Of a stretch of DNA of 64,000 nucleotides, positions 36,176 through 46,526 are shown one piece after another. The notes under the pieces were generated by a model that worked only from the letters and a program-made list of their open reading frames with translations, searched no databases and had not been told where the DNA came from. How positions within the stretch are numbered: position 1 is the stretch's first letter; every line of letters starts with the position of its first letter. The DNA is from an uncultured Curvibacter sp. Its GTDB lineage: Bacteria; Pseudomonadota; Gammaproteobacteria; Burkholderiales; Burkholderiaceae_C. Made by a program: the position numbers and the translations under genes. The stretch is from the NCBI GenBank assembly GCA_903828535.1, contig CAIKMN010000027.1, forward strand, positions 21,450 to 85,449, read 5' to 3'.

Positions 36176-39100
36176 ATGAACGTCTCTCGTCTGTTCATAT
36201 TGCGGCCAGTGGCCACCTCGTTGTTGATGGTGGCCATCTTGTTAGCCGGCCTCTTGGCCTTCCGCTTGTTGCCGCTCTCGGCCTTGCCCGAGGTCGATTA
36301 CCCAACCATTGAGGTCACCACCCTTTACCCGGGGGCCAGCCCCGATGTGGTCACCTCCTCGATCACGGCGCCGCTGGAGGTGCAGTTTGGCCAAATGCCG
36401 GGCTTGACGCAAATGTCCTCCACCAGCTCGGGCGGTGCGTCCGTCATCACGCTGCGTTTTTCATTGGATGTGACGCTGGATGTGGGCGAGCAAGAGGTGC
36501 AAGCGGCCATCAATGCGGCGACCAATCTCCTGCCGGCCGATTTGCCGATGCCGCCCATTTACAACAAGGTCAACCCCGCCGATGCGCCAGTCTTGACCTT
36601 GGCCATCACCTCCAAAACGCTGCCCGTGATTCGGGTGCACGATTTGGTCGAAACCCGACTGGCACAAAAGCTCTCTCAAGTGCCCGGCGTGGGCATGGTC
36701 TCTATTGCTGGCGGACGCCGTCCTGCCGTGCGCATTCAGGCCAACCCCGAGCGCTTGGCGGCCATGGGCATGTCGCTCGAAGACGTGCGTTCGGCCATTG
36801 TGGTCGCTAACGTCAACCAAGCCAAGGGCAGTTTTGACGGGCCTTCGCGGGCCTCGACCATCGACGCGAATGACCAGTTGTTTTCGGCCAGTGATTACGA
36901 AAAAATCATCATCGCGTACAAGAACGGCAGCCCGGTTTTTTTGCGCGACATCGCCCAAAGTGTGGACGCCGCTGAAAACGCCCGCTTGGCGGCATGGGCC
37001 GATTTGCAGCCGGCTGTGATTTTGAATGTGCAGCGTCAACCGGGTGCGAACGTCATCAAAACGGTCGATCAAATCAAGGCTTTGTTGCCCAAGTTGCAGG
37101 CCAATTTGCCAGCGTCTTTGGAGGTGCAAGTGCTGACCGACCGCACCGTCACCATTCGATCTTCTGTCGAAGATGTTGAGTTTGAATTGATGCTCGCCAT
37201 TGCCTTGGTGGTGATGGTGATTTTTGTGTTCTTGCGCAGCGTGTCCGCGACTTTCATTCCGGCGGTGGCCGTGCCCTTGTCCTTGGTGGGCACCTTTGGC
37301 GTGATGTATTTGGTGGGCTTTTCCATCAACAACCTGACCTTGATGGCCTTGACCATTTCCACCGGCTTTGTGGTGGACGACGCAATCGTCATGATCGAAA
37401 ACATTTCCCGCTACGTTGAAGAGGGCATGCCCCCTTTGGAGGCGGCTTTAAAGGGCAGCAAGCAAATTGGGTTCACCATCATTTCGTTGACCGTGTCGTT
37501 GATCGCGGTGCTGATTCCCTTGCTCTTTATGAGCGATGTGGTGGGGCGTTTATTCCACGAATTTGCCATCACCTTGGCGGTGTCGATTTTGATTTCGGCG
37601 GTCGTGTCCTTGACCCTCACGCCGATGCTGTGCGCCAAGTTGCTCAAGCACACGCCCGAGTCCAGCCATGGCCGGATTTACCGCGCCACCGGTCGGTTCT
37701 TTGACAACATGATTGCCCACTACGGCCGCGCCTTGACGTGGGTGCTGGACCACCGACACACGGTCATGTGGGTGTTTGTCTTTACGGTTTTTTTGACCGC
37801 GGTGCTTTACATCGTCGTGCCCAAGGGCTTCTTTCCGGTGCAAGACACGGGCGTCATACAAGGCATTACCGAGGCTTCGCAAGACACCTCGTTTCAAGCC
37901 ATGGCCGAGCGCCAGCAGGCCCTCGCCGAGCAGGTGCTGAAAGACCCCGCAGTGGCCTCGCTGTCGTCGTTCATTGGCATCGACGGCACCAACGCCACTT
38001 TGAATGCAGGGCGCATGCTCATCAACTTAAAACCGCGCGACCAACGCGACGCCGACGCCTCTGGCGTGATCAACCGGCTGGAAGCCAATCTGAAGGCCGT
38101 GCCCGGCATTCAGCTCTTCATGCAACCGGTGCAAGACTTGACGATTGAAGACCACATTTCGCGCACCCAATATCAATTCATGATGTCCTCGCCCAGCCCC
38201 GAGATTTTGGCGAAAACCACCCACCAATTGATCGACCGCTTGCAAAAACGCCCCGAACTCAGCAGCGTCGCGAGTGACTTGATGGACAATGGCCGCCAAG
38301 CCTGGATCGACATTGACCGCGACACCGCAGGCCGTTTGGGCGTCACCGTTGCGGCCATTGACGCGGCTTTGTACGACGCCTTTGGGCAGCGTTTGGTCTC
38401 CACCATCTTCACGCAATCCAATCAATACCGGGTGGTCCTTGAGGTGGCGCCTCGCTTTCAAACCAACCCCCAAGAGTTGGCCAAGTTGTATGTGCCCAAT
38501 GTCGCAGGCGAGCAGGTGGCTTTGGCGAGTTTGGCCAAAATTTCGGAGCGCCCCGTGTCCTTGGTGGTGAACCACTTGGGGCAGTTCCCGGCGGTCACTG
38601 TTTCGTTCAACGCGGCCCCCGGCGTGTCCTTGGGCGAGGCCGTTCAAGCCATCCGCGATGAAGAAGCGGCAATGGACATGCCGCTCAGTGTCGAGACTGG
38701 TTTTCAAGGCGCAGCGCGGGCATTCCAGGCGTCGCTGGGCAACACCTTGCTGCTGATTTTGGCGGCGGTGGTCACCATGTACATCGTGCTGGGCGTTTTG
38801 TACGAAAGCTACATCCACCCCATCACGATTTTGTCGACCTTGCCTTCGGCCGGCTTGGGGGCGTTGTTGGCCTTGAAAATCACGCACCTGGATTTGGACA
38901 TCATCGCCATCATCGGCATCGTGCTGCTGATTGGCATCGTCAAAAAGAACGCCATCATGATGATCGACTTTGCCCTGGAGGCCGAGCGTGAGCAGGGCTT
39001 GCCGGCCCGCGAAGCCATTTACCAAGCGGGCTTGTTGCGCTTTCGTCCGATTTTGATGACCACCATGGCGGCCTTGTTGGGCGCTCTGCCGTTGATGCTC

Positions 39101-39280
39101 GGCACGGGCGTTGGCAGCGAATTGCGACACCCTTTGGGCGTCACCATGGTCGGCGGCTTGATCGTCAGTCAGTTGCTGACGCTGTTCACCACGCCCGTGA
39201 TTTATTTGGCCTTCGATGCCCTGTCTCGAAAGTGGCGCGAGCGTCAAAAACGAAACGAATCGCAGGCCGCTCAGCCGTGA
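36176..39280 (+). CDS. mdtB: RND multidrug efflux permease, MdtB-type
   Basis: Proton-driven inner-membrane pump, 1034 residues from the ATG at 36176 (the track start lies inside mdtA). Twelve hydrophobic segments and two large periplasmic loops. Start '[44 protein letters not shown]' and the TM4 relay '[14 protein letters not shown]' with paired aspartates are HAE1-type. In E. coli MdtB and MdtC form a heterotrimer. It overlaps mdtC by four bases (GTGA). Confidence 0.94.
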   Translation: MNVSRLFILRPVATSLLMVAILLAGLLAFRLLPLSALPEVDYPTIEVTTLYPGASPDVVTSSITAPLEVQFGQMPGLTQMSSTSSGGASVITLRFSLDVTLDVGEQEVQAAINAATNLLPADLPMPPIYNKVNPADAPVLTLAITSKTLPVIRVHDLVETRLAQKLSQVPGVGMVSIAGGRRPAVRIQANPERLAAMGMSLEDVRSAIVVANVNQAKGSFDGPSRASTIDANDQLFSASDYEKIIIAYKNGSPVFLRDIAQSVDAAENARLAAWADLQPAVILNVQRQPGANVIKTVDQIKALLPKLQANLPASLEVQVLTDRTVTIRSSVEDVEFELMLAIALVVMVIFVFLRSVSATFIPAVAVPLSLVGTFGVMYLVGFSINNLTLMALTISTGFVVDDAIVMIENISRYVEEGMPPLEAALKGSKQIGFTIISLTVSLIAVLIPLLFMSDVVGRLFHEFAITLAVSILISAVVSLTLTPMLCAKLLKHTPESSHGRIYRATGRFFDNMIAHYGRALTWVLDHRHTVMWVFVFTVFLTAVLYIVVPKGFFPVQDTGVIQGITEASQDTSFQAMAERQQALAEQVLKDPAVASLSSFIGIDGTNATLNAGRMLINLKPRDQRDADASGVINRLEANLKAVPGIQLFMQPVQDLTIEDHISRTQYQFMMSSPSPEILAKTTHQLIDRLQKRPELSSVASDLMDNGRQAWIDIDRDTAGRLGVTVAAIDAALYDAFGQRLVSTIFTQSNQYRVVLEVAPRFQTNPQELAKLYVPNVAGEQVALASLAKISERPVSLVVNHLGQFPAVTVSFNAAPGVSLGEAVQAIRDEEAAMDMPLSVETGFQGAARAFQASLGNTLLLILAAVVTMYIVLGVLYESYIHPITILSTLPSAGLGALLALKITHLDLDIIAIIGIVLLIGIVKKNAIMMIDFALEAEREQGLPAREAIYQAGLLRFRPILMTTMAALLGALPLMLGTGVGSELRHPLGVTMVGGLIVSQLLTLFTTPVIYLAFDALSRKWRERQKRNESQAAQP

Positions 39281-42200
39281 ATTTCTCAGCGACTTTTATT
39301 CGGCGACCCATTGCCACCACCTTGTTGACGGTGGGCATTTTGTTGTCCGGCTTGATCGCTTACCGTTTGCTGCCGGTGGCGCCTTTGCCGCAGGTGGACT
39401 TTCCCACGATCAACGTATCGGCGAACTTGCCAGGTGCCAGCCCAGAGACCATGGCCACCACCGTGGCCACGCCGCTGGAACACGTTTTGGGCAGCATCGC
39501 CGGCGTGGCTGAAATCACCTCGTCGTCGTCTCTGGGCAAGACCTCGATCACGTTGCAGTTTGATTTGGACCGTGACATCAACGGCGCCGCCCGAGATGTG
39601 CAAGCGGCCATCAACGCGGCCCGCGCCTTGCTCCCCACCAGCTTGCCGAGCAACCCGACCTACCACAAGGTGAATCCGGCCGATGCGCCCATTTTGGTCT
39701 TGTCTTTGACCTCGGATGTGCTGAGTCGCGGTCAGATGTATGACGCGGCTTCCACGGTGTTGGCGCAGCGTTTGGCGCAAGTAGAAGGTGTGGGGCAAGT
39801 GGTGGTGGGCGGTGGCGCTTTGCCCGCCGTCCGGGTCGAGGTCGACCCCAACCGCTTGGCCGAAACGGGCACGGCCTTGGACACCGTGCGTTTGGCCTTG
39901 AGCGCCAACAACACCAACCGACCCAAGGGCGTGCTGGAAGATGGCCTGCACAGTTGGCAGGTGGGCGACAACGACCAAGCCCGTACCGCCGCTGAATATG
40001 CGCCTTTGATATTGCACATCGCCAACGGCAATGCCCTGCGTTTGCGCGATGTGGCCGACGTGACCGACTCCGTGCAAGACGTCTACAACTACGGCGCTGC
40101 CCAAGGCAAGCCCGCCATTTTGTTGGTGCTCTTCAAACAACCCGGGGCGAACATCATCAGCACCGTCGACAAGGTGCGCAACCTGTTGCCGCGCTTGAAA
40201 TCGGCCATTCCAGCCGCCATTGACCTGGACGTTTTGATCGACCGAACGCCCACCATCCGCGGCTCTTTGATCGAAGTCGAGCGCTCCCTGATGATCTCCA
40301 TTGGCCTGGTGATCATGGTGGTGTTTTTGTTTTTGCGCCACTTCCGCACGGCCTTGATTCCGAGTGTGGCGGTGCCGGCTTCTTTGGCCGGCACGTTTGC
40401 GGTGATGTACCTGTGTGGCTACAGCCTCGACAACCTCTCGCTGATGGCGCTGACCGTGGCCACTGGTTTTGTGGTGGACGATGCGATTGTGGTGCTCGAA
40501 AACATCTCGCGTCACATCGAACGCGGCATGACCCCGATGGCCGCTGCACTCAAAGGCAGTCGAGAAATTGGCTTTACGGTCATTTCCATCAGCCTGTCTT
40601 TGATCGCGGTTTTCATCCCCGTCTTGTTGATGGGCGGCGTGGTGGGGCGTTTGTTTCGTGAATTTGCCGTGGTGCTGACGGTGGCCATTTTGGTGTCCAT
40701 GGTGATCTCGCTCACCACCACGCCGATGATGTGCTCGGTTTTGCTGCGCCCAGAAAAAAGAGTCGCCAACCCCAGCCGATGGGCGCGTTTTGAAGCCCGC
40801 TTTCGCCGCGGCAGCGAGCGCCTTTATCGCCGCACTTTGGCCTTGGCTTTGCGCTGGCAACCGGCCACTTTGTTGGTGCTGTTTTTGGTGGTGGCCTTGA
40901 ATGTGTATTTGTACCGGATCATCCCGATGGGCTTTTTCCCGCAGCAAGACACCGGCCGCATCGTGGGCAACATTCAGGCCGATCAGGCCACTTCTTTTGC
41001 CGCCATGCAAAAACGCCTCGACACCTTCATGGCCATTGTGCGGACCGATCCGGCGGTCGACAAGGTGGGCGGTTTTACGGGCGGCAGCCAAAAGAACTCG
41101 GCCAATATGTTCATCTCGCTCAAGCCCTTGAGCGAGCGCAAAGTGAGTGCAGATCAAGTGGTGGCGCGTTTGCGGGGTAAATTAAGCAAAATTCCGGGCG
41201 CCAACTTGTACTTGGTGCCCGTCCAAGACATTCGCATTGGTGGTCGGCAGTCGAATGCGCAGTACCAGTTCACGCTGATGTCCGACAACCTGCAAGACCT
41301 GCGCACGTGGGAGCCCCGCATTCGACGGCAGTTGATGCAGTCGCCCCTGTTGACCGACGTCAGCAGCGACCAACAAGACAAAGGCCTTCAAAATTCTTTG
41401 GTGATTGACCGCGACACAGCCGCCCGACTGGGTCTGAACATGCGCACCATCGACACCATTTTGAACGACGCTTTTGGTCAAACCCAAGCCGCGGTGATTT
41501 ACAACCCGCTCAACCAATATTGGGTGGTCATGGAGCTGGCCCAGGAATACCAAAAATCGCCCGAGTCTTTGAAGCAATTGATGTTCACGCCGTCCACTTC
41601 CAACGTGGTGGCCGCCGGCGCCAAAGCCTCATTGGCCGCCTCAACCGCGCAGCCAACGTCCTCCACCAAGCAAATTCCCTTGGCCTCTTTTGCCAAGGTC
41701 GAACTCACCAACACCGCCTTGTCTGTGGCCCACCAAAGCGGGGCGCCTGCAGCGACCATCAGCTTCAACTTGCCCATGGGCATCTCGCTTTCACAAGCCT
41801 CTGAGGCCATCACCCAAGTGGTGGCCGACTTGGGCGTGCCAACGACGGTGCGGGGCAGCTTTCAAGGCACGGCGGCGGCCTTCCAAAAGTCTTTGGCCAG
41901 CCAACCCTTTTTGATTGTGATGGCCTTGCTGACCATTTACTTGGTGCTGGGCGTTTTGTATGAAAGCCTGATTCACCCCATCACCATTTTGTCGACGTTG
42001 CCCTCGGCGGGGGTGGGTGCCCTGCTCGCGCTGATGTTTACCAAAACGGAGTTCTCTTTGATCGCTTTGATTGGGGTCATTTTGCTGATTGGTATCGTCA
42101 AGAAGAACGCCATCATGATGATCGACTTCGCCATCGCCTACCGCCGTGAAGCCGCTGAGCGTGGGCATACCGTGACCGCAGCGCAAGCCATTTACCGCGC

Positions 42201-42441
42201 TTGCGAACTGCGCGTGCGTCCCATCGTGATGACCACGGTGGCGGCTATTTTTGGCGCGATTCCTTTGGCCGTCGGCACGGGCGATGGCTCGGAGCTGCGC
42301 CAGCCTTTGGGGATATCCATTGTGGGTGGCTTGATCTTCAGCCAGTTTTTGACTTTGTACACCACGCCGGTGGTTTACGTGTGCATGGACCGCCTCAGCA
42401 CCCGGTGGCGCACGTGGTTTCGGAAAGGGACTGCATCATGA
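39277..42441 (+). CDS. mdtC: RND multidrug efflux permease, MdtC-type
   Basis: Second pump subunit, 1054 residues from the GTG at 39277, which overlaps the mdtB stop. The start '[44 protein letters not shown]' parallels mdtB, and TM4 carries '[14 protein letters not shown]'. An Ala/Ser/Thr-rich insert near 785-810 ([17 protein letters not shown]) lies in the second periplasmic loop. The two pumps are clearly paralogs from an old duplication. It overlaps the outer-membrane factor by ATGA. Confidence 0.94.
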   Translation: MNFSATFIRRPIATTLLTVGILLSGLIAYRLLPVAPLPQVDFPTINVSANLPGASPETMATTVATPLEHVLGSIAGVAEITSSSSLGKTSITLQFDLDRDINGAARDVQAAINAARALLPTSLPSNPTYHKVNPADAPILVLSLTSDVLSRGQMYDAASTVLAQRLAQVEGVGQVVVGGGALPAVRVEVDPNRLAETGTALDTVRLALSANNTNRPKGVLEDGLHSWQVGDNDQARTAAEYAPLILHIANGNALRLRDVADVTDSVQDVYNYGAAQGKPAILLVLFKQPGANIISTVDKVRNLLPRLKSAIPAAIDLDVLIDRTPTIRGSLIEVERSLMISIGLVIMVVFLFLRHFRTALIPSVAVPASLAGTFAVMYLCGYSLDNLSLMALTVATGFVVDDAIVVLENISRHIERGMTPMAAALKGSREIGFTVISISLSLIAVFIPVLLMGGVVGRLFREFAVVLTVAILVSMVISLTTTPMMCSVLLRPEKRVANPSRWARFEARFRRGSERLYRRTLALALRWQPATLLVLFLVVALNVYLYRIIPMGFFPQQDTGRIVGNIQADQATSFAAMQKRLDTFMAIVRTDPAVDKVGGFTGGSQKNSANMFISLKPLSERKVSADQVVARLRGKLSKIPGANLYLVPVQDIRIGGRQSNAQYQFTLMSDNLQDLRTWEPRIRRQLMQSPLLTDVSSDQQDKGLQNSLVIDRDTAARLGLNMRTIDTILNDAFGQTQAAVIYNPLNQYWVVMELAQEYQKSPESLKQLMFTPSTSNVVAAGAKASLAASTAQPTSSTKQIPLASFAKVELTNTALSVAHQSGAPAATISFNLPMGISLSQASEAITQVVADLGVPTTVRGSFQGTAAAFQKSLASQPFLIVMALLTIYLVLGVLYESLIHPITILSTLPSAGVGALLALMFTKTEFSLIALIGVILLIGIVKKNAIMMIDFAIAYRREAAERGHTVTAAQAIYRACELRVRPIVMTTVAAIFGAIPLAVGTGDGSELRQPLGISIVGGLIFSQFLTLYTTPVVYVCMDRLSTRWRTWFRKGTAS

Positions 42442-43970
42442 AATTCCTGTCTAGTTTGAGTTTGCCTTCGACGTCATGGACCGCTCGTCATTCCTGGCCC
42501 TCCGGGTTCTCCGGGTTCTTTTTGGCCAGCCTGACCTGCATGACCAACTTGGTTTTGCAAGGCTGTTCGATGGAGCCCCCTTACCAAAGACCGCAGGTGA
42601 AAACCGAGGCCACTTTCAGTGAAAGCTTTTGGACGCCAGCCCATCCACAACTCGCCGAGGTGCCCGACACTTGGTGGGATGCTTTTCATGATCCCGTGTT
42701 GTCTTCGCTTGAAAAACAAGTCAGTGTCAGCAACGAATCCATTTTGAACAACCTGGCGCAACTGCGCATGGCCAAAGGGTCATTGGCGTCGAGCGTCGCA
42801 TCGCTTTACCCCACCTTCGGCGGCACCGCCAGCGACGTCAGGTCGCGCAACGCGCAGACCACCAACGCGAATGGCGTGAGTCAAGTCAACACGAACTTGG
42901 CCAACACCTTCACGCTCTCAGGCAGCTTCAGTTGGGACCTCGATTTGTGGGGCCGACTGGCCAGCACCGTGCATGAAAACGAGGCCTTCTTGCAAGCCTC
43001 GGCAGACACCTTGGCGGCGGTTCGCTTGGCCCAACAAATCAGTTTGGCGCAAACTTATTTTGCGATGCGCACCGCCGAAGCCACTGCCGCCACTTGGCGC
43101 AAAACCGTTGAATCGAACAAGGCTTTTTTGGCTTTGACGGAAAAGCGCCGTCAAAGCGGCGTGGCAGCGAGTTCCGATGTGGCCGCCGCTGAAGGCCAAC
43201 TGCAAAACAGCCAATCACAGTTGATAGAACAAGAATTGTTGCGGGCACAAGCGGCCCATGCTGTCGCGGTGTTGATGGGTAAGCAACCTGGCGAATTGCA
43301 CTTAGACGTCACCGGCGTTCTGCCTGAAGTGCCGCCATTACCGGCCTTGATTCCAAGCACCTTGCTGCAACGCCGGCCCGACATTGCGGCCGCTGAGCGC
43401 AATGTGGCTGCGGCCAACGCGGCCGTCGGCGTGGCCAAGGCGGCGCTGTTTCCGGACATCAGTTTGAATGGCTCTGGCGGCTTTCGAGCGGGCCTGTTGC
43501 CCAAGTTGCTGAAAACCTCCCAAGAGTTTTGGTCCATTGGGCCGGCGCTGAGCTTCAGCGGGTTCAACGCGCCCTTGTTGAACGCAGTCACTGAACAAAC
43601 CGCCGGCAATGTGGAAAAGGCCTTGAGTGCCTACCGACAAACCGTGTTGTCGGCCTTCCAAGAAGTGGAAGACAACTTGGCGGTCGCTCAACAGTTGCAA
43701 AAAGAACAGTCGGCGCAACGCTTGGCATTGAAGGCGGCTCAGACCGCTCAGCAAGTGGCTTTGGCGCAATACAACGCGGGCACAGTCAGTTATTTGAACG
43801 TCATCACCGCTCAAAACGCCGCCTTGCTGGCCGAAAACGCTTTGACCTCGGTGCACAACCGCCAACTGGTCGCCACGGGCATTCTGTTGAAAAACGCGGC
43901 GGGTCCTTGGGATAACAAAAATTTACCTGCCGTTAACGCAAGCACGCTGGTCGGCGCGGCCACAAAGTAG
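42438..43970 (+). CDS. RND outer-membrane channel lipoprotein (NodT/OprM family)
   Basis: A TolC-like exit duct of 510 residues from the ATG overlapping the mdtC stop. The lipobox is in 'LVLQGC' near residue 43, an unusually long and proline-rich leader for a lipoprotein. Two repeated coiled-coil halves are seen ('[19 protein letters not shown]', '[20 protein letters not shown]', '[16 protein letters not shown]'). It completes the four-gene pump operon, so no shared TolC is needed. Confidence 0.92.
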   Translation: MKFLSSLSLPSTSWTARHSWPSGFSGFFLASLTCMTNLVLQGCSMEPPYQRPQVKTEATFSESFWTPAHPQLAEVPDTWWDAFHDPVLSSLEKQVSVSNESILNNLAQLRMAKGSLASSVASLYPTFGGTASDVRSRNAQTTNANGVSQVNTNLANTFTLSGSFSWDLDLWGRLASTVHENEAFLQASADTLAAVRLAQQISLAQTYFAMRTAEATAATWRKTVESNKAFLALTEKRRQSGVAASSDVAAAEGQLQNSQSQLIEQELLRAQAAHAVAVLMGKQPGELHLDVTGVLPEVPPLPALIPSTLLQRRPDIAAAERNVAAANAAVGVAKAALFPDISLNGSGGFRAGLLPKLLKTSQEFWSIGPALSFSGFNAPLLNAVTEQTAGNVEKALSAYRQTVLSAFQEVEDNLAVAQQLQKEQSAQRLALKAAQTAQQVALAQYNAGTVSYLNVITAQNAALLAENALTSVHNRQLVATGILLKNAAGPWDNKNLPAVNASTLVGAATK

Positions 43971-44030
43971 GAAAATAGAAAGCAAGCCAATCAAGTGCTG
44001 TTGTCGTTGTTGTTTTAGGAGATCGGTGTC

Positions 44031-44711
44031 ATGCAAAAACAAAGTTCATTTCATTTGAAGTCGGTGGTCGGTGTGGTTTCCTTTTCCTGTTTCGCAGGGG
44101 TGGCACTTTTAAGCGCTGCCAGCCCCGCGACTGCGCAAACGCAAGAGGTCACCGGGCGTGTCATTTCCAGCACACCGGTCTTGGTGCAAGTGCCGGTTCA
44201 AACCCAAGTTTGCGGCAATATGCCGGTGGCGATTCAACAACCCAATTCAGGTGGCGGTGCCTTGCTGGGCGCCAGTGCGGGTGGCGCCATTGGCAACGCT
44301 TTGGGCGGTGGCGCTGGCAAAGCCTTGGCCACTGCGGCTGGCGTGGTCGGCGGCGCCATGGTGGGCAACTCGATTGAGGCCAACGGCAATGCCCAAGTGG
44401 TGAATGCGCCGCAATGTGGGGTGCAAACGGCTTACCAAAACCGCACCCTGTTCAACGTTGTTTATGAATACGCCGACAAACAATATTCGGTGCAAATGCC
44501 GGTGGACCCCGGCCAGACCATTCAGCTCCAGTTGGGCCCTGTGCAAGCCCCTGCAACACCCCTTCCCTCCAATGTGACCGTGGTGACGCCCGCCTATTAC
44601 CCCTATCCAGGTTATTACCCCGGCTACTACCCCTATGCCCCGATTGGGGTTTCAGTGGGCGTGGGCTACTGGGGGGGGCGTTATTGGGGAGGCGGTCGCC
44701 GCTGGCATTAA
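44031..44711 (+). CDS. Glycine-zipper outer-membrane-type protein
   Basis: A 226-residue secreted protein. The signal peptide ends near 'SAASPATAQ'. A glycine-zipper 2TM segment ('[34 protein letters not shown]', about 82-115) recalls the SlyB/17-kDa antigen group. A beta region then carries '[29 protein letters not shown]'. The tail is an odd Tyr/Pro/Gly-rich run ([16 protein letters not shown]) ending [14 protein letters not shown] precedes the ATG. It is convergent with cca, overlapping four bases. Function is unknown. Confidence 0.75.
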   Translation: MQKQSSFHLKSVVGVVSFSCFAGVALLSAASPATAQTQEVTGRVISSTPVLVQVPVQTQVCGNMPVAIQQPNSGGGALLGASAGGAIGNALGGGAGKALATAAGVVGGAMVGNSIEANGNAQVVNAPQCGVQTAYQNRTLFNVVYEYADKQYSVQMPVDPGQTIQLQLGPVQAPATPLPSNVTVVTPAYYPYPGYYPGYYPYAPIGVSVGVGYWGGRYWGGGRRWH

Positions 44712-45940
44712 CGCAATTGATGGGCAAGGCGACCGACTCGGTGCTGCCGAATCAGTTGCCCCATCTCAGGGCCTTTGAGGCCCTGTTTTTTTGCCAGCGC
44801 CACCAGGGGTGCGGTTTCCAGCGACAGCACAGCCACCAAAGCATGCCGCCAACGGATTTGAGCGGCGTTCAACGCTGCGCAGGCGGCACCAGCATCACGG
44901 TGCAAGCACGCATGGGCTTCGAGCAATTTTTCAAAGCGTTGCGGTTTTCTCAGGGCATCACAACGCTCCAAGAGTGCCATCCAAGCCTCGGCGTCTGGCT
45001 GGCTTTGCGCGGCCAACTCCGCCAGGGCAGTCGATTCATCTTTGATGAGCTGCGCCAATTCCAAACAGGCTTTGGGCACGTGCCAAGCAGCGCTGTCGCC
45101 AAATTGAGCCGCCGCATAACGCACTTCCAAAGAGCGTACTTCCAAGGAGCGCACTTCTAAGGAGCGAACTTCTAAGGGTGACTGAGTATTCCCCTCAGAC
45201 GCCATGCGGTCCAGCCGTTGCGCCAGTTCGGGCGTGAATCTCGTCTGCGGCAAAAGGGGATGCAAGGCGCCCACGGCATTCAGCACTTCGAGCCAGCGAC
45301 TGGGTCGTTCGGCCATCAGGCCACGCGACATTTCTTGCCACACCCGCTCGGGCACCAAGTGGCTCAATTCATGGTCTGCGACCATCTCACGCATCAAGGC
45401 GAGGGTGGTATCCGCGACGTGAAAATCAGGAAAACGTGCTGCAAAGCGGGCCACTCGAAGGATCCGCAAAGGGTCCTCGCGAAAAGCGTCTGTGACATGT
45501 CGGAAGCAGCGGTTTTTTAAATCGGCTTGGCCGTTGAAGGGGTCGATGACTTCGCCCAACACCGCGCCGAATTCAGTCGCAGCCCCTTCGCTTAACAAGG
45601 GCCGCGCCATGGCGTTGAGGGTTAAATCTCGTCGCGCCAAGTCCTCTTCCAGTGTGACCTCCGGCGAGGTGTGGATGCTGAAGCCCTTGTAGCCCCGGCC
45701 GTTCTTGCGCTCGGTGCGGGCGAGGGCATATTCTTCGTGAGTTTTGGGGTGTAAAAAAACGGGAAAGTCTTTGCCCACCGGCGTGAAGCCTTGGGCCACC
45801 ATGGCCTCTGGGGTGCTGCCCACCACCACCCAGTCGCGGTCATGCGCTTCTTGAACGGGAAGGCCCATTTGTTTCATGAGCCCATCCCGGACCGCACCGC
45901 CGACGAGGTAAATTTGCATGGCTGGCTGCGGACGACTCAA
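44708..45940 (-). CDS. cca: CCA-adding tRNA nucleotidyltransferase without HD motif
   Basis: Adds or repairs the 3' CCA of tRNAs. 410 residues. The N-terminal class II nucleotidyltransferase head has '[12 protein letters not shown]' at 6-17, 'RDLTLNAMA' and '[16 protein letters not shown]'. In E. coli Cca a C-terminal HD domain follows; here the matching region reads '[17 protein letters not shown]', with no His-Asp pair and apparently a deletion, replaced by four SLEVR repeats. The phosphohydrolase activity should be absent; CCA addition should remain. Confidence 0.9.
   Translation of the reverse strand: MSRPQPAMQIYLVGGAVRDGLMKQMGLPVQEAHDRDWVVVGSTPEAMVAQGFTPVGKDFPVFLHPKTHEEYALARTERKNGRGYKGFSIHTSPEVTLEEDLARRDLTLNAMARPLLSEGAATEFGAVLGEVIDPFNGQADLKNRCFRHVTDAFREDPLRILRVARFAARFPDFHVADTTLALMREMVADHELSHLVPERVWQEMSRGLMAERPSRWLEVLNAVGALHPLLPQTRFTPELAQRLDRMASEGNTQSPLEVRSLEVRSLEVRSLEVRYAAAQFGDSAAWHVPKACLELAQLIKDESTALAELAAQSQPDAEAWMALLERCDALRKPQRFEKLLEAHACLHRDAGAACAALNAAQIRWRHALVAVLSLETAPLVALAKKQGLKGPEMGQLIRQHRVGRLAHQLR
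45120..45179. repeat. 15-base tandem repeat inside cca
   Basis: Four in-frame 15-base units (consensus CGCACTTCTAAGGAG on the plus strand, with 1-3 differences each) encode SLEVR repeated on the minus strand, near residues 255-274. The length is a multiple of three, so copy changes keep the frame. Confidence 0.9.
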
Positions 45941-45944
45941 AAAC

Positions 45945-46517
45945 TTAAAAAGGCCAAACCACGCCGTGGTCGTTCAAAATGGCGTCCAGCGGTTGGTCAT
46001 GGGGTTCGGGCTCAAAGTCGTCAATAAAGCCTTGGCCAAAACCCAAACCCACTGTCACGGGTTTGGGCGCTAAGGCCGACAAGGTGCGGTCGTAAAAACC
46101 GCCGCCATAGCCCAGCCGATAACCGCCAGGGCCATAGCCGACGCAAGGCACAAACAGCAAGGTCGGTATCACCACTTCGGTGTCCTTGGGTTTGGGAATG
46201 CCAAAGGCGTCTTCTTCCATCGGGCAACCGGGATACCAAACGTGGAAGGTCAGGGTTTTCTTTGCTTTGTCCATCACGGGCAGGCCAATGCGCCGGCGCA
46301 CAGATTCGTTTTGCAACTCGCCGTCTTCCTTCCAGCGGTGCAGGGCGGGCAGGGGGTCGAACTCGCCTTTGATGGGCCAATAGGCGCCAATGACAGCGTC
46401 GCTGCGGCCCACCAGCCAGATGCGCATCACACTTTGCAGGGCTTCGGCGCGTTGCAATCGATCGGGCAGGTTCAAGCGGGCCTCGATCAGCGATTTTCTC
46501 AGGGCTATTTTGTCCAT
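45945..46517 (-). CDS. 5-formyltetrahydrofolate cyclo-ligase
   Basis: ATP-dependent enzyme returning 5-formyl-THF to 5,10-methenyl-THF. 190 residues: '[17 protein letters not shown]' at the N-terminus and the diagnostic '[23 protein letters not shown]' near 130-152. The stop is four bases above the cca start, so the two are probably co-transcribed. Its start lies nine bases from the divergent transglycosylase start. In gammaproteobacteria it often follows 6S RNA; none was recognised here. Confidence 0.92.
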   Translation of the reverse strand: MDKIALRKSLIEARLNLPDRLQRAEALQSVMRIWLVGRSDAVIGAYWPIKGEFDPLPALHRWKEDGELQNESVRRRIGLPVMDKAKKTLTFHVWYPGCPMEEDAFGIPKPKDTEVVIPTLLFVPCVGYGPGGYRLGYGGGFYDRTLSALAPKPVTVGLGFGQGFIDDFEPEPHDQPLDAILNDHGVVWPF

Positions 46518-46526
46518 AATCCCATC

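Noticed and set aside
39286-41157. 623-residue minus-strand ORF opposite mdtC
   Set aside because: Shadow ORF: its His/Gln/Arg-rich translation mirrors RND codons, and the plus-strand gene is certain.
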